Below are positions 24,764 through 34,185 of a DNA stretch of 64,000 nt, piece by piece (within the stretch, counting starts at the first letter, position 1; each line of letters starts with the position of its first letter). Below the pieces are notes generated by a model, which saw only the letters and a program-made list of their open reading frames with translations, did not search any database and was not told where the DNA came from. The position numbers and the translations under genes are program-made. The DNA is from Dyadobacter jiangsuensis (GTDB lineage Bacteria; Bacteroidota; Bacteroidia; Cytophagales; Spirosomataceae): assembly GCF_003014695.1 (NCBI RefSeq), contig NZ_PYAS01000012.1, forward strand, positions 1-64,000, in the 5' to 3' direction.

Positions 24764-24788
24764 CACCGCCCGGTTACCCGGGACGGTG
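24764..24788 (-). terminator. Terminator after tig
   Basis: CACCG-CCCGG (24764-24773) pairs with the right arm 24778-24788 with one bulged base. On the minus strand it is followed by seven T, so it serves tig; the plus strand lacks a T-run. Confidence 0.78.
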
Positions 24789-24816
24789 AAAAAAATGCTT
24801 TTTATATCTCTGAAAA

Positions 24817-26163
24817 CTAGGCTTCCGCTTCTACTTCGCCTTTCGCCAGTTTTTCGAATTCTGATACTTCTACGGTCTGCTCGTCGGTGCTTACCTGGCC
24901 GCGGATTACCTCAAGAACTTTGTTGTCAAACACCTGGTTGAACACGCTCGTATAGTTATCCCGTTCTTTGTCGGCAAGGTAACCTTGTGCCACGCGGTCG
25001 ATCGTTTCACGCATCGATTCGTCGTCACCGTAGATACCGAATTGTCCTTTTACCATTTCACGAGTGAACGCAAGGATTTCAGGGTATTCTACTTTTACTT
25101 CCGACTTGTCGGCGATCTTATTTTTGATCAGGCTCAGTTTCAAAGATTTCGCGAAATCACCGAACTGCTCGTCGATTTGCTCGCGGGTGAACTTGCCTTC
25201 GTTGGTGCGCTCCAACCAGTTTTTGAGGAATTCCTCAGGCAACTCGATGGAGATAGCATCCAGCAATGAAGTCTCGATATCGCGACGGAGCAATGCTTCT
25301 GTTTCGCGCTCGTAATTGCTTTTGATGATTTCAAGAACCTTCTCGTTGAACTGCTCTTCGCTTTCAACTTGTCCTGGTCCCAATACTTTGTCGAAGAACT
25401 CCTGCGTCAATGCCGCTGGTGCGGAACGGGTTACGTCTTCAACTGTCAGCGTATATTCGCCTGAAAGATCAGCGATATCTTCTTTTTTCTTACCGGTTAC
25501 GTGAGCGATTGCCGACTCGTCGGTAAAGGTATCTTTGATATCAAAAGTGATTACATCACCTTTTTTCACGCCGATGAACTTCGCAGCAGCCTCCTCTTTA
25601 ACCTGTTTGGTAGGGATAGCCGTGCGGGTGGTGAATTCACCTTGTGTCAGCTCACCGAAGATCATATCTCCTGCTTCGCTTACTTCCGGGTGAATGCTGT
25701 CGGCGAAACGCTCGCGGAGACTGTCGATTGTTTTCGTCAGCTCGTTATCGTCTACATTGATCGTGTAACGCTTTACAGCAGGCAGTTCAGTCAGGTTTGC
25801 TTCGAAATCGGAAGCAATACCGAGGTCATAGCTGAATTCGAATGAGCTAGGGGTATCCCAGTTCACTTCTGCCGCTTTATCGCGATCAGGTACAGGATCA
25901 CCTACTACCTGTAATTTATTCTCGCGGATGTAGTTGCTAACTGCATTGCTGAGGATGTTGTTCACCTCGTCAACCAGAATGCTCTTACCATACATGCGTT
26001 GGATCACATGGGATGGTACTTTGCCGGGACGAAATCCTTTCAGGTTCACGCGTTTCGAATAATCCTTGATCGTTTTATCAACTTTTGGCTGATAATCTTC
26101 CTTGGTCAACGTTACTTTCAGAGAGGCTAAGGTCGGCGAACTCTTTTCTAACAAAACTTCCAT
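24817..26163 (-). CDS. tig: Trigger factor (ribosome-associated chaperone)
   Basis: A 448-aa protein. The N-terminal ribosome-binding domain covers about 1-115, with the signature GFRPGKVP at about 44-51, equivalent to the GFRxGKxP loop that docks on ribosomal protein L23. A PPIase-like segment follows (about 150-245) that keeps only part of the FKBP pattern, then a long helical C-terminal domain. It folds nascent chains. The order tig-clpP-clpX on one strand is the common bacterial order. tRNA-Leu(UAG) and its terminator lie directly upstream; no own promoter was identified. Confidence 0.95.
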   Translation of the reverse strand: MEVLLEKSSPTLASLKVTLTKEDYQPKVDKTIKDYSKRVNLKGFRPGKVPSHVIQRMYGKSILVDEVNNILSNAVSNYIRENKLQVVGDPVPDRDKAAEVNWDTPSSFEFSYDLGIASDFEANLTELPAVKRYTINVDDNELTKTIDSLRERFADSIHPEVSEAGDMIFGELTQGEFTTRTAIPTKQVKEEAAAKFIGVKKGDVITFDIKDTFTDESAIAHVTGKKKEDIADLSGEYTLTVEDVTRSAPAALTQEFFDKVLGPGQVESEEQFNEKVLEIIKSNYERETEALLRRDIETSLLDAISIELPEEFLKNWLERTNEGKFTREQIDEQFGDFAKSLKLSLIKNKIADKSEVKVEYPEILAFTREMVKGQFGIYGDDESMRETIDRVAQGYLADKERDNYTSVFNQVFDNKVLEVIRGQVSTDEQTVEVSEFEKLAKGEVEAEA

Positions 26164-26217
26164 GTGTCGCTAAGCTATTGGTAAATACCTTTGTTACATT
26201 TGAACAGAAAAAAACAA

Positions 26218-26250
26218 AAATGCCCTCAAAACGAAGTCCTGAGGGCATTT
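26218..26250 (-). terminator. Terminator after tRNA-Leu(UAG)
   Basis: The 11-bp perfect stem AAATGCCCTCA (26218-26228) pairs with TGAGGGCATTT (26240-26250). On the minus strand it runs into a T-rich stretch, before the tig start. Confidence 0.8.
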
Positions 26251-26329
26251 GACGGGTTTCAATACTACGGAGCAACTCATTTTCCCAGATAAAGAGGAAT
26301 CTGACGCCCCGTCATTCCCTTGTATTTCG

Positions 26330-26411
26330 TACGGGCGGAGGGAATCGAACCCCCACGCCTTGCGGCACTAGATCCTAAGTCTAGCACGTCTACCAGTTCC
26401 GCCACGCCCGC
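26330..26411 (-). tRNA. tRNA-Leu (anticodon UAG)
   Basis: An 82-nt class II tRNA on the minus strand. The acceptor stem GCGGGCG pairs with CGCCCGT (one G-T at the end), the anticodon arm is CTAGA-CTTAGGA-TCTAG with UAG at 34-36, and a variable arm and GGTTCGATTCC T-loop are present. CCA is not encoded. Confidence 0.93.
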
Positions 26412-26454
26412 TCACTTAGTCCCTTTTTTCAACACGATCGTCGAATTGGGAGTG

Positions 26455-26487
26455 CAAAGGTATTTCTATTTTTCCAAAACATGCAAA
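26455..26487 (-). promoter_or_regulatory. Promoter of tRNA-Leu(UAG)
   Basis: On the minus strand TTTG (26487-26484) is followed by 21 bases and TACCTTTG (26462-26455), both perfect matches. The start point would be near 26448. Confidence 0.72.
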
Positions 26488-26522
26488 TTATTTTCAAAAT
26501 TTTATCTTTGGGTAAAAGCGTA

Positions 26523-26553
26523 TTGAAAAATGTCGCTAAAATTTGTTATTTTG
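26523..26553 (+). promoter_or_regulatory. Weak candidate promoter of the relA/spoT gene
   Basis: TTG (26523-26525), 21 bases, then TATTTTG, which has one base fewer than TAnnTTTG. It lies 28 bases before the GTG start. Confidence 0.3.
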
Positions 26554-26580
26554 GTGAAGCATACCAATTAGAAAATAGCA

Positions 26581-28869
26581 GTGGAGCAACTGGTTGAATC
26601 CCTCAACATTGACCTGGAACAGGAGCGTAAGGACATCCTCAAAAAATACCGCAGGCTTTTAAGAACAGCGAAGCCTTTTTTGAAGGATAATGATGCTAAA
26701 TTAATCAAAAAAGCCTTTTATACTTCCGTCGATGCGCATAAGGACATGCGGCGCCGGTCGGGAGAACCATACATTTACCACCCCCTGGCGGTGGCCCAAA
26801 TCGTGGTCGAAGAAATCGGGCTCGGTACCACCGGCATCGTGGCGGCATTGCTGCACGACGTGGTGGAGGATACCGATATGGGTATCGACGACATCGAGCG
26901 GCTGTTTGGTAAAAAGGTGGCCAAGATTATCGACGGGCTGACAAAAATATCGGGCCGTTTTGAATACGGTTCTTCGCAGCAGGCCGAGAACTTCCGCAAA
27001 ATGCTGCTCACGCTCTCGGACGATGTACGCGTAATCCTCGTAAAGCTCGCCGATCGCCTGCATAACATGCGTACGCTCGACAGCATGCCGCGTGACAAGC
27101 AGCTCAAAATCGCTTCCGAGACGATATTCATTTATGCGCCGCTTGCGCACCGGCTTGGGTTGTACAGCATCAAATCGGAGCTCGAAGAGCTTTATCTCAA
27201 ATACACCGAACCCCAGGAATACCGGGCCATTGCCAGAAAGCTGCGCGAGACGAAAAATATTCGTGACCGCTTCATTTCGAAGTTTATGGAGCCTATCGCG
27301 CAGGACCTGGAATCGGCGGGTTTGAATTTTATTCTCAAAGGCCGTCCAAAGTCGATCTATTCGATCTGGAACAAAATGCGGAAGCAGAACAAGCCTTTCG
27401 AGGAAATATATGACCTGTTTGCGATCCGGATCGTGCTCGAATCGCCGCCGGAAAGTGATCGCGAAAAAGCAATCTGCTGGCAGGCCTATTCCATCGTTAC
27501 GGATCATTATAAACCCAACCCCGACAGGTTGAAGGACTTCCTGAGCACGCCGCGCGCGAACGGGTACCAGTCGCTGCACTCGACGGTAATGAGCAAGAGC
27601 GGGCAATGGGTAGAGGTTCAGATACGCACGTCGCGCATGGACGAGATCGCGGAGAAAGGGTACGCCGCGCACTGGAAGTACAAAGGAAATGATACCAAGG
27701 TAAAGGGTAATATCGAAACCTGGATCACGCAGGTGCGTGAGACTTTGGAGAACGGCTTCGGGGATAAAACGGCCGCTATTGAATTTCTGGACGAATTCCG
27801 CAGTAACCTTTTCAACGAAGAGGTATTTGTATTTACCCCCAAAGGCGAGTTGAAGGTATTACAGGCCGGTTCAACAGCACTGGACTTTGCATTCGATATT
27901 CACTCCGAAGTAGGCGCGCATTGTATGGCCGCCAAAGTAGGGGGGATCCTCGTGCCGATCAGTTATGTGCTGAACAATGGCGACCAGATCGAGATCATCA
28001 CTTCCAGCAAGCAAAAGCCAAATGAGGACTGGTTGCGCATTGTAGTCACTTCCAAGGCAAGGGCTCGGATCAAGGATTTTCTCAAAGAAGAGAACCGCCG
28101 GTACGAAACCGATGGGCGCCAGTTGGTTGAGAAAAAACTGAAAATACTGGGAATGGACGCTACCGCAGAGGTAATGAACCAGCTCCGGGCGTTTTTTGAA
28201 TGCAAAACCACGACCGATTTCTTCTATCGCATCGGCAAGGGCTACATTCCGATCGACGACCTGAAACGCTTCAAGCGCGACCGGGATGCGAAAGAGAAGA
28301 AGGCGTCCGAGAATAGTGCCGCCAACAACACGCCGCCAGCGACCGGCACCGACGGAAAGGCATTAACCAAGTACCTGAAACAAATCCACGGCGACCGTGC
28401 AGACAGTGACACGCTGCTCATTGGCGACGATATGGACAAGATCGATTACAAGCTCGCACAATGCTGTAACCCGATCGCGGGCGACGACGTTTTCGGGTTT
28501 GTGACGATCAATGAAGGTATCAAAATACACCGCACCACCTGCCCGAATGCGGCAGAACTGATGTCGAAGCACGGCAACCGCATTATCAAGGCCAAATGGT
28601 CAGGTAAGGAAGAGGCATTCCTCGCAGGGCTCTATCTGTCGGGTACCGATCGGGTGGGTTTGGTGAACGACGTCACGCGGATCATTTCGAACGAGCTTCA
28701 CATCAATATGCGCGGGCTGACGATCGACACCAAGGATGGTGTTTTCAATGGGGATATCAAACTTTACGTGCAGGATACGAGGCACCTGGATATCCTGATT
28801 GCCAAACTGGAAGAGGTTGAAGGTGTGTACAATGTGCAGCGTTTCGATACCAACCTCAACGGCAAGTAG
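26581..28869 (+). CDS. Bifunctional (p)ppGpp synthetase/hydrolase (RelA/SpoT family)
   Basis: A 762-aa stringent-response enzyme that makes and degrades (p)ppGpp. The HD hydrolase domain is intact (His68, HDVVED at 92-97), and the synthetase region carries GRPKSIYSIWNKM near 255-267 and NGYQSLHSTV near 330. A TGS domain follows at about 415-475 (VFTPKGEL) and a C-terminal ACT domain at about 690-760. The linker near 575-605 is low-complexity (Lys/Ala/Asn/Thr-rich). Both active sites look complete, so it is Rel/SpoT-type. The start is GTG. It stands alone before fur. Confidence 0.94.
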   Translation: MEQLVESLNIDLEQERKDILKKYRRLLRTAKPFLKDNDAKLIKKAFYTSVDAHKDMRRRSGEPYIYHPLAVAQIVVEEIGLGTTGIVAALLHDVVEDTDMGIDDIERLFGKKVAKIIDGLTKISGRFEYGSSQQAENFRKMLLTLSDDVRVILVKLADRLHNMRTLDSMPRDKQLKIASETIFIYAPLAHRLGLYSIKSELEELYLKYTEPQEYRAIARKLRETKNIRDRFISKFMEPIAQDLESAGLNFILKGRPKSIYSIWNKMRKQNKPFEEIYDLFAIRIVLESPPESDREKAICWQAYSIVTDHYKPNPDRLKDFLSTPRANGYQSLHSTVMSKSGQWVEVQIRTSRMDEIAEKGYAAHWKYKGNDTKVKGNIETWITQVRETLENGFGDKTAAIEFLDEFRSNLFNEEVFVFTPKGELKVLQAGSTALDFAFDIHSEVGAHCMAAKVGGILVPISYVLNNGDQIEIITSSKQKPNEDWLRIVVTSKARARIKDFLKEENRRYETDGRQLVEKKLKILGMDATAEVMNQLRAFFECKTTTDFFYRIGKGYIPIDDLKRFKRDRDAKEKKASENSAANNTPPATGTDGKALTKYLKQIHGDRADSDTLLIGDDMDKIDYKLAQCCNPIAGDDVFGFVTINEGIKIHRTTCPNAAELMSKHGNRIIKAKWSGKEEAFLAGLYLSGTDRVGLVNDVTRIISNELHINMRGLTIDTKDGVFNGDIKLYVQDTRHLDILIAKLEEVEGVYNVQRFDTNLNGK

Positions 28870-28997
28870 CCATTTTGAACCATTGCCGGTCCACAGTGTT
28901 ATTGAATTGGTAATTAATGAGGTTAGCAGCACTATGCTTGCGAATGTGAGAGTGATTTAAGTAAAAAAGCGTATTTTCGCGCAAGATTATCAGAGAT

Positions 28998-29501
28998 ATG
29001 CCACAAGCCAGCAAACCAAATTTCGAGGCCGCTAAGAAAATATTAACGGCTTACCTGGAAAACAAGGGACTTCGCAAAACGCCCGAGCGCTTTGCGATTC
29101 TCGAAGAGATTTACACCAGGGAGGATCATTTCGATGTAGATGAGCTGTATATCAGCATGAAAAACAAGCGTTACCGCGTGAGCCGTGCAACGGTTTACAA
29201 CACGCTCGACGTTCTGGTGGATTGCGACCTGGTTACCAAGCATCAGTTTGGCAAAAACCTTGCGCAATTCGAAAAATCGTACGGTAACAAGCAGCACGAT
29301 CACCTGATCTGTACGGATTGTCATAAAGTAATGGAGTTCTGCGATCCGCGTATTCAGTCGATCCAGAACATGGTAGGAGAGATGCTGAATTTCAGCGTCA
29401 TGCACCACTCGCTTATTTTCTACGGAAACTGCAACAAGGAGAACTGCCAGAACCGCACTGAGGCACCACGGGAGACCACCGCAGTTTACGAAGACAGATA
29501 A
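28998..29501 (+). CDS. Fur family transcriptional regulator
   Basis: A 167-aa metal-dependent repressor, the second Fur homologue in the window. The winged helix covers about 12-95 (SRATVYNTLDVL recognition helix), and the metal domain includes QHDHLICTDCHKV with the first Cys pair, and NCNKENC as the second. The 15-residue N-terminal and 15-residue polar C-terminal extensions are usual for Bacteroidota Fur proteins. It could be Fur or PerR; the sequence alone does not decide. It lies between the relA/spoT gene and purA on the same strand, with gaps that suggest separate transcripts. Confidence 0.88.
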   Translation: MPQASKPNFEAAKKILTAYLENKGLRKTPERFAILEEIYTREDHFDVDELYISMKNKRYRVSRATVYNTLDVLVDCDLVTKHQFGKNLAQFEKSYGNKQHDHLICTDCHKVMEFCDPRIQSIQNMVGEMLNFSVMHHSLIFYGNCNKENCQNRTEAPRETTAVYEDR

Positions 29502-29513
29502 TTATCACGATCA

Positions 29514-29541
29514 GGCCCGGTAATGCATCCATTGCCGGGCC
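29514..29541 (+). terminator. Stem-loop after fur
   Basis: GGCCCGGTAATG (29514-29525) pairs with CATTGCCGGGCC (29530-29541), one G-T pair, 4-base loop. No T-run follows, so termination would be weak; it may instead stabilise the fur message. Confidence 0.45.
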
Positions 29542-29579
29542 ACTTACACCATATTAAGTTTCAGTAATCCAATATTTGA

Positions 29580-30872
29580 ATGAAAGTTGACGTACTACTT
29601 GGTCTTCAATGGGGAGACGAGGGAAAAGGAAAAATTGTGGATGTCCTGGCGCCACGCTATCAGGTTGTAGCCCGTTTTCAGGGTGGCCCTAATGCCGGAC
29701 ACACATTGGAGTTTGACGGTATCAAACACGTTCTGCACCAGATCCCGTCGGGGATTTTCCGCAGCGATATCCAGAATATCATCGGAAACGGCGTTGTGCT
29801 CGACCCGGTTGTGTTCAAAAGAGAGATTGAAGGCCTTGCGAAATATAACCTGGACCTGATCAGCAACTTGTTTGTATCGAAAAAGGCTTCCATCATCGTT
29901 CCTACCCACGCCCTGCTGGACGCTGCTTACGAGCGTTCGAAAGGTGATTCCAAGATCGGCTCAACTTTGCGCGGTATCGGCCCTGCTTACCAGGACAAGG
30001 TTGCGCGCCTGGGCTTGCGCGTAGGAGACGTTCTTTCTCCGAATTTTGCAGCCAAATACAAGAAACTCGTTGATGCGCACAAAGTAATCCTCGACTTCTA
30101 TTCATTCGATTATTCTGAGACATTGCCGGCAGCCGAAGAAAAATTCTTCGAAGCCATCGATTTTATGAAGCAATTCACGTTGGTGAATAGCGAATATGTG
30201 GTTAACGACGCATTGACTGCCGGTAAAACAGTACTTGCAGAAGGTGCGCAAGGCTCATTGCTCGACATCGATTTCGGTTCATACCCGTTTGTTACCAGCT
30301 CTACAACCATGACGGCCGGTGCATCAACCGGATTAGGCATTGCCCCGCGTCAGATCGGTGAGGTGTTTGGTATTTTCAAAGCTTACTGCACACGTGTAGG
30401 AAGCGGTCCGTTCCCTACCGAATTGAACGACGAAGTAGGCGAGGAGATCCGTAAAGAAGGCCGCGAGTTCGGTGCTACCACCGGCCGTCCGCGCCGCACA
30501 GGCTGGCTCGATCTGCCTGCATTGAAATATGCGATCATGATCAACGGGGTAACCCAGCTGATCATGATGAAAGTGGACGTACTGACTATTTTCGATAATA
30601 TCAAAGTTTGTACGCATTATCGCCTGGCCGATGGTACTTTGACTGATCAGGTGCCTTACGACCTTTGCGACGAAGCCGTTGAGCCGGTTTACAAAGATTT
30701 CAAAGGCTGGAAAACTTCCCTGGATGGTGTTCGTGATTTTGATGCGATCCCGGCAGAGCTGAGTGCTTACGTGAAGTTCCTCGAAGCCGAATTGAACCTG
30801 CCTATTACATTTATTTCAACCGGTCCTGACCGTGAAGCGCTGATCAGCCGTGAAGCGGCGGCGGTAGCCTAG
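29580..30872 (+). CDS. purA: Adenylosuccinate synthetase
   Basis: Converts IMP and aspartate with GTP to adenylosuccinate, the first committed step to AMP. The 430-aa length is standard. GTP-binding QWGDEGKGK is at about residues 10-18 with the catalytic Asp, and GGPNAGHT near 38-45 supplies the catalytic His. Other family motifs are STLRGIGPAYQDK, EGAQGSLLDIDFG and TTGRPRRTGW. It is a single gene closed by the large palindromic repeat at 30908-30974. Confidence 0.97.
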   Translation: MKVDVLLGLQWGDEGKGKIVDVLAPRYQVVARFQGGPNAGHTLEFDGIKHVLHQIPSGIFRSDIQNIIGNGVVLDPVVFKREIEGLAKYNLDLISNLFVSKKASIIVPTHALLDAAYERSKGDSKIGSTLRGIGPAYQDKVARLGLRVGDVLSPNFAAKYKKLVDAHKVILDFYSFDYSETLPAAEEKFFEAIDFMKQFTLVNSEYVVNDALTAGKTVLAEGAQGSLLDIDFGSYPFVTSSTTMTAGASTGLGIAPRQIGEVFGIFKAYCTRVGSGPFPTELNDEVGEEIRKEGREFGATTGRPRRTGWLDLPALKYAIMINGVTQLIMMKVDVLTIFDNIKVCTHYRLADGTLTDQVPYDLCDEAVEPVYKDFKGWKTSLDGVRDFDAIPAELSAYVKFLEAELNLPITFISTGPDREALISREAAAVA

Positions 30873-30907
30873 TGATTGAAGAATAATCAGGAGTGTACAA
30901 CGATATT

Positions 30908-30974
30908 GTCACCCTGAGCGGAGTCGAAGGGTAAATGCATCACGCAAATACCCTTCGACTTCGCTCAGGGTGAC
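30908..30974. repeat. Large palindromic repeat after purA
   Basis: Two 26-base arms (30908-30933 and 30949-30974) are reverse complements with one mismatch around a 15-base loop. The core CCCTGAGCGRAGTCGAAGGG is a motif found scattered in many bacterial genomes (from memory). It lies between the convergent purA and SNF2 genes and could end both transcripts. A shorter relative is at 87-112. Confidence 0.85.
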
Positions 30975-31008
30975 ATTCATTTGTGCCCAGCGAAATAATG
31001 GGAAAGTT

Positions 31009-33951
31009 TTAAGACAACAAATTCAAAACATCCTCCCGCGTCAGCGATTTAATAAAACCTTCTTCACTCGAAATGAGATCATCGGCCAGCTGCTTCTTCG
31101 AGCGCTGCAATGCGAGAATCTTCTCTTCCACAGAATTTTTGGTAATAAACTTATAAGTAAAAACCGTCCGGTCCTGGCCGATGCGGTGCGCGCGGTCCAC
31201 TGCCTGTGCCTCGATGGCGGGGTTCCACCACGGGTCGAGGATGAAAACGTAGTCCGCCGCGGTGAGGTTAAGGCCTAAGCCACCGGCTTTCAGGGAAATG
31301 AGGAAAATCTTGATGTTCTCGTCGTTCTGGAAAGATTCCACCTGTTCCTGGCGGTCGCGCGTGGCGCCGTCGAGGTAGGCGTAGCTGATCTCTTTTTCAT
31401 CCAGGTAATGCCGGAAAAGATCAAGGTGTTTAATGTATTGGCTGAAAATCAATATCTTATGGTCTTCGCTCATGACGGTCTGCAACTTGTACAGCACGTC
31501 TTCAAACTTGCCTGAATCATAGGCATATTCCGGGTCGACCATCACGGGGTGGTTAGCGAGCTGCCGGAGTTTCGTGAGGCCTTGTAATACTACCAACTGT
31601 GATTTCGACATGCCCTCCGAATCGATGCTTTGGAGGATCAGGTTGCGGTAGTAGGCTTTCGCTTCTTCGTATGCCTTTTCCTGCTCATCCGACATGTCGC
31701 AGTATTGAATGCTTTCGACCTTTTCGGGCAAATCCGTGGCCACCTGCGATTTTAATCTCCTTAATATAAACGGCTTGATGAGGTTGTAGAGCCGTTTTGT
31801 CTTTTCCTCATCACCTTTCTTTTCGATCGGGATCTGGAATTCGTCACGAAAGAACGTCTGGCTGCCCAGCAATCCGGGATTCACAAATGACATTTGCGAC
31901 CATAAATCCAGTGTGTTGTTTTCAATGGGCGTACCGGTCAGTACCAGCCTATGCGCCGAGTTGAGGCGCCTCACGGCCTTGGTAATGATCGAGCCCGGGT
32001 TTTTGATGGCCTGCGATTCGTCGAGGATCACGTAATTGAAGCGGTAGTCCTCCATGAGCTCGATATCCAGCCTGACAATGCCGTAGGAGGTCAGAATAAG
32101 GTCGTAATTATCGAACTGCGCGGTGTCTTTCTCGCGGTTTGTGCCCGTGTACAGGAGCACGCGGAGGTCGGGCGTGAACTTGCTGGCTTCCAACTGCCAG
32201 TTATAGAGCAGCGACGTCGGCATGATCAATATCGACGGGCGATCCGCACCGCCTTCCTTTTCGGATTGCAGCAATGCGAGCGTCTGCACGGTTTTTCCCA
32301 AACCCATATCATCTGCCAGGCAGCCTCCGAAGCGGTATTGCTTCAAAAAGCGGAGCCAGTCGTAGCCTGTTTTCTGGTAAGGACGTAATAGTCCCTGGAA
32401 ATGCACCGGAGATTCTGCCGGTTCGATATGTTGGAAATTGCGCAGGTTTTCGAGCTTCCGGCTGATCACCGCCGTCGCCAGATTATCCTCTTTCAGTTCC
32501 TGTACCAACGCCAGATGGTGCATCCGGAGGCGCAACTGGTCGTTTTCGTGGCTGCTTTCGGTAAAGGAGAAGAATTCGGAGTATTTGGTAAACCACCATT
32601 CGGGAATCACCGCTATTTCGCCGTTGGGCAACAGAAACTCCTTTTTTCGGTGGAGGATGTAGTTCCGCAGCTGAATGAATGGTATTTCAAACTCGCCGAA
32701 AAGTACTTTGGCGTGAATATCAAACCAATCGCGGCCCTCCTGTATGGAAATATCCAGCGACGAATATCCCAGGAAATAGCGTTTGGAATCGGCCGTATTC
32801 TGCCGGACTGCTATGCCATGCTCGGCCAGCGCAATCGCATTGCTTTGCAACCAGCCGAATGCTTCCGATTTGGGCATCTGGACTTTTCCGTTACGGATAT
32901 TCAAGCCCATATCTTTCAAAGTCCGCACGTGCGCGCCTTCGACTTCGATATTTCTTTTAACCTTATTGAAAAAGTACTCATTGCCTTTCTTCTCCATGTG
33001 CACGCTCGACGCATGCGCGAAGCTGTCGTAATGGAACGAAAAGCCCGCGTACTGGAACGACAATTCGAATGCGACGTCATTGTCTTCTTCCTCCAACACC
33101 TCCACATCCTCGTTATCCGGGAAAAGCACAGCGGATTTCTTCGGATTGGACGAATACTCCGAAATCGTAAGAATGGTTTTGGGCACGGACGACACATTCC
33201 TGATTTCGAACCCGTGCGCTACCACGTCATAGGAAGCAATGAGCGGCGCTACGAAGCGACCGTAATATTGCTCCTCGACCTGCCCCGGAATGGCAATGAA
33301 TTTCTTCGCGAGAAATGGTTTGATCTTCTTGCCGTCCACATTCCCCTCAAAATGGTAAAGATGCCCGTCAAGCACGAGCCATGCGGGATCTTCGCAGATC
33401 AGGAAAGCATTTTTGTACTGGAATTCCAGCTTCTGCATTTTGAACCGGATCGTCGGGAAATAATGGGTATTATCCTCGTTCCGGATGAAATGGAAGCGGA
33501 TCGTCGCCTTTTCCTCCTCCCAGGTGACGGGTTTCCACAGCGGGTTACCATCATTACCCATGATGAAAATGTCCTTCCCGGCCAGCCTTTCGAGGATCCG
33601 CGATTTACAGCTTTCGAGGTAACCGGCAATCGTTTCCTGAATGGCTTTATCGCCTTTCTGAGGATCATATACTTTCAGAAAGAAATCTACCGCGTTCAGT
33701 TTTTTCGGATTGTACTTTTTTAGGACGGAGTCCTGCTGAATGTCGTCGATCAGCTTGACGAGTTCAAAATCCCTGGTATCGAGCCCTGAACGAAACTCCT
33801 TGATGTTTTTTGAGGAAATGTTCTGGACCTGAAACGAAAAGTCGCCCTGGCTGGTAAGCTGGACGACAAAGGCTTCGAAGATATACCCCAGATACTCATG
33901 GTTAAGAATTGAATAAACAATTTTAAACGGCTCTGAGGGAGAAACTTTCAT
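31009..33951 (-). CDS. SNF2/RapA-type superfamily 2 helicase-like ATPase
   Basis: A 980-aa DNA translocase. The C-terminal half is a complete SNF2 motor: Walker A ADDMGLGKT with Lys near 552, motif II DESQ near 644, TGTPIENN, SLKAGGLGLNLT and HRIGQ near 930. The N-terminal half (about 1-480) has no motif I recognise, but its phenylalanine-rich beta pattern and its length fit the SNF2 proteins common in Bacteroidota, some of which carry SWIM or uncharacterised N-terminal domains. No Cys/His SWIM finger is seen here. Likely roles are nucleoprotein remodelling or RNA-polymerase recycling. Confidence 0.9.
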   Translation of the reverse strand: MKVSPSEPFKIVYSILNHEYLGYIFEAFVVQLTSQGDFSFQVQNISSKNIKEFRSGLDTRDFELVKLIDDIQQDSVLKKYNPKKLNAVDFFLKVYDPQKGDKAIQETIAGYLESCKSRILERLAGKDIFIMGNDGNPLWKPVTWEEEKATIRFHFIRNEDNTHYFPTIRFKMQKLEFQYKNAFLICEDPAWLVLDGHLYHFEGNVDGKKIKPFLAKKFIAIPGQVEEQYYGRFVAPLIASYDVVAHGFEIRNVSSVPKTILTISEYSSNPKKSAVLFPDNEDVEVLEEEDNDVAFELSFQYAGFSFHYDSFAHASSVHMEKKGNEYFFNKVKRNIEVEGAHVRTLKDMGLNIRNGKVQMPKSEAFGWLQSNAIALAEHGIAVRQNTADSKRYFLGYSSLDISIQEGRDWFDIHAKVLFGEFEIPFIQLRNYILHRKKEFLLPNGEIAVIPEWWFTKYSEFFSFTESSHENDQLRLRMHHLALVQELKEDNLATAVISRKLENLRNFQHIEPAESPVHFQGLLRPYQKTGYDWLRFLKQYRFGGCLADDMGLGKTVQTLALLQSEKEGGADRPSILIMPTSLLYNWQLEASKFTPDLRVLLYTGTNREKDTAQFDNYDLILTSYGIVRLDIELMEDYRFNYVILDESQAIKNPGSIITKAVRRLNSAHRLVLTGTPIENNTLDLWSQMSFVNPGLLGSQTFFRDEFQIPIEKKGDEEKTKRLYNLIKPFILRRLKSQVATDLPEKVESIQYCDMSDEQEKAYEEAKAYYRNLILQSIDSEGMSKSQLVVLQGLTKLRQLANHPVMVDPEYAYDSGKFEDVLYKLQTVMSEDHKILIFSQYIKHLDLFRHYLDEKEISYAYLDGATRDRQEQVESFQNDENIKIFLISLKAGGLGLNLTAADYVFILDPWWNPAIEAQAVDRAHRIGQDRTVFTYKFITKNSVEEKILALQRSKKQLADDLISSEEGFIKSLTREDVLNLLS

Positions 33952-34034
33952 TAGGATATCGTTGGCTAAGATTCGTGTTGATGCCGAAGAAGCCCTTCCT
34001 TAAATCAGCAGGGATCTTTCGATTTGGGAAACTT

Positions 34035-34042
34035 CAAATATA
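34035..34042 (-). promoter_or_regulatory. -7 element upstream of the SNF2 gene
   Basis: The minus strand reads TATATTTG, a match to TAnnTTTG; the -33 region is poor. It would leave a leader of about 75 bases. Confidence 0.4.
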
Positions 34043-34107
34043 ACTTAAAACAACCCGAAAAGAAAGACCCATTTAGCCATTCCCTAAAAAATATCATAGA
34101 ATAAATT

Positions 34108-34144
34108 TGTGCCGGAGCTAAAATATTTTCTACACTCCGGCACA
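34108..34144 (-). terminator. Stem-loop after the PEP-mutase-like gene
   Basis: The 10-bp perfect stem TGTGCCGGAG (34108-34117) pairs with CTCCGGCACA (34135-34144) around 17 bases. On the minus strand it is followed by a moderately T-rich stretch. Confidence 0.6.
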
Positions 34145-34185
34145 GTTGGTGTTTGGTTTAATTGAAAATGTGAATGGATGTCATG

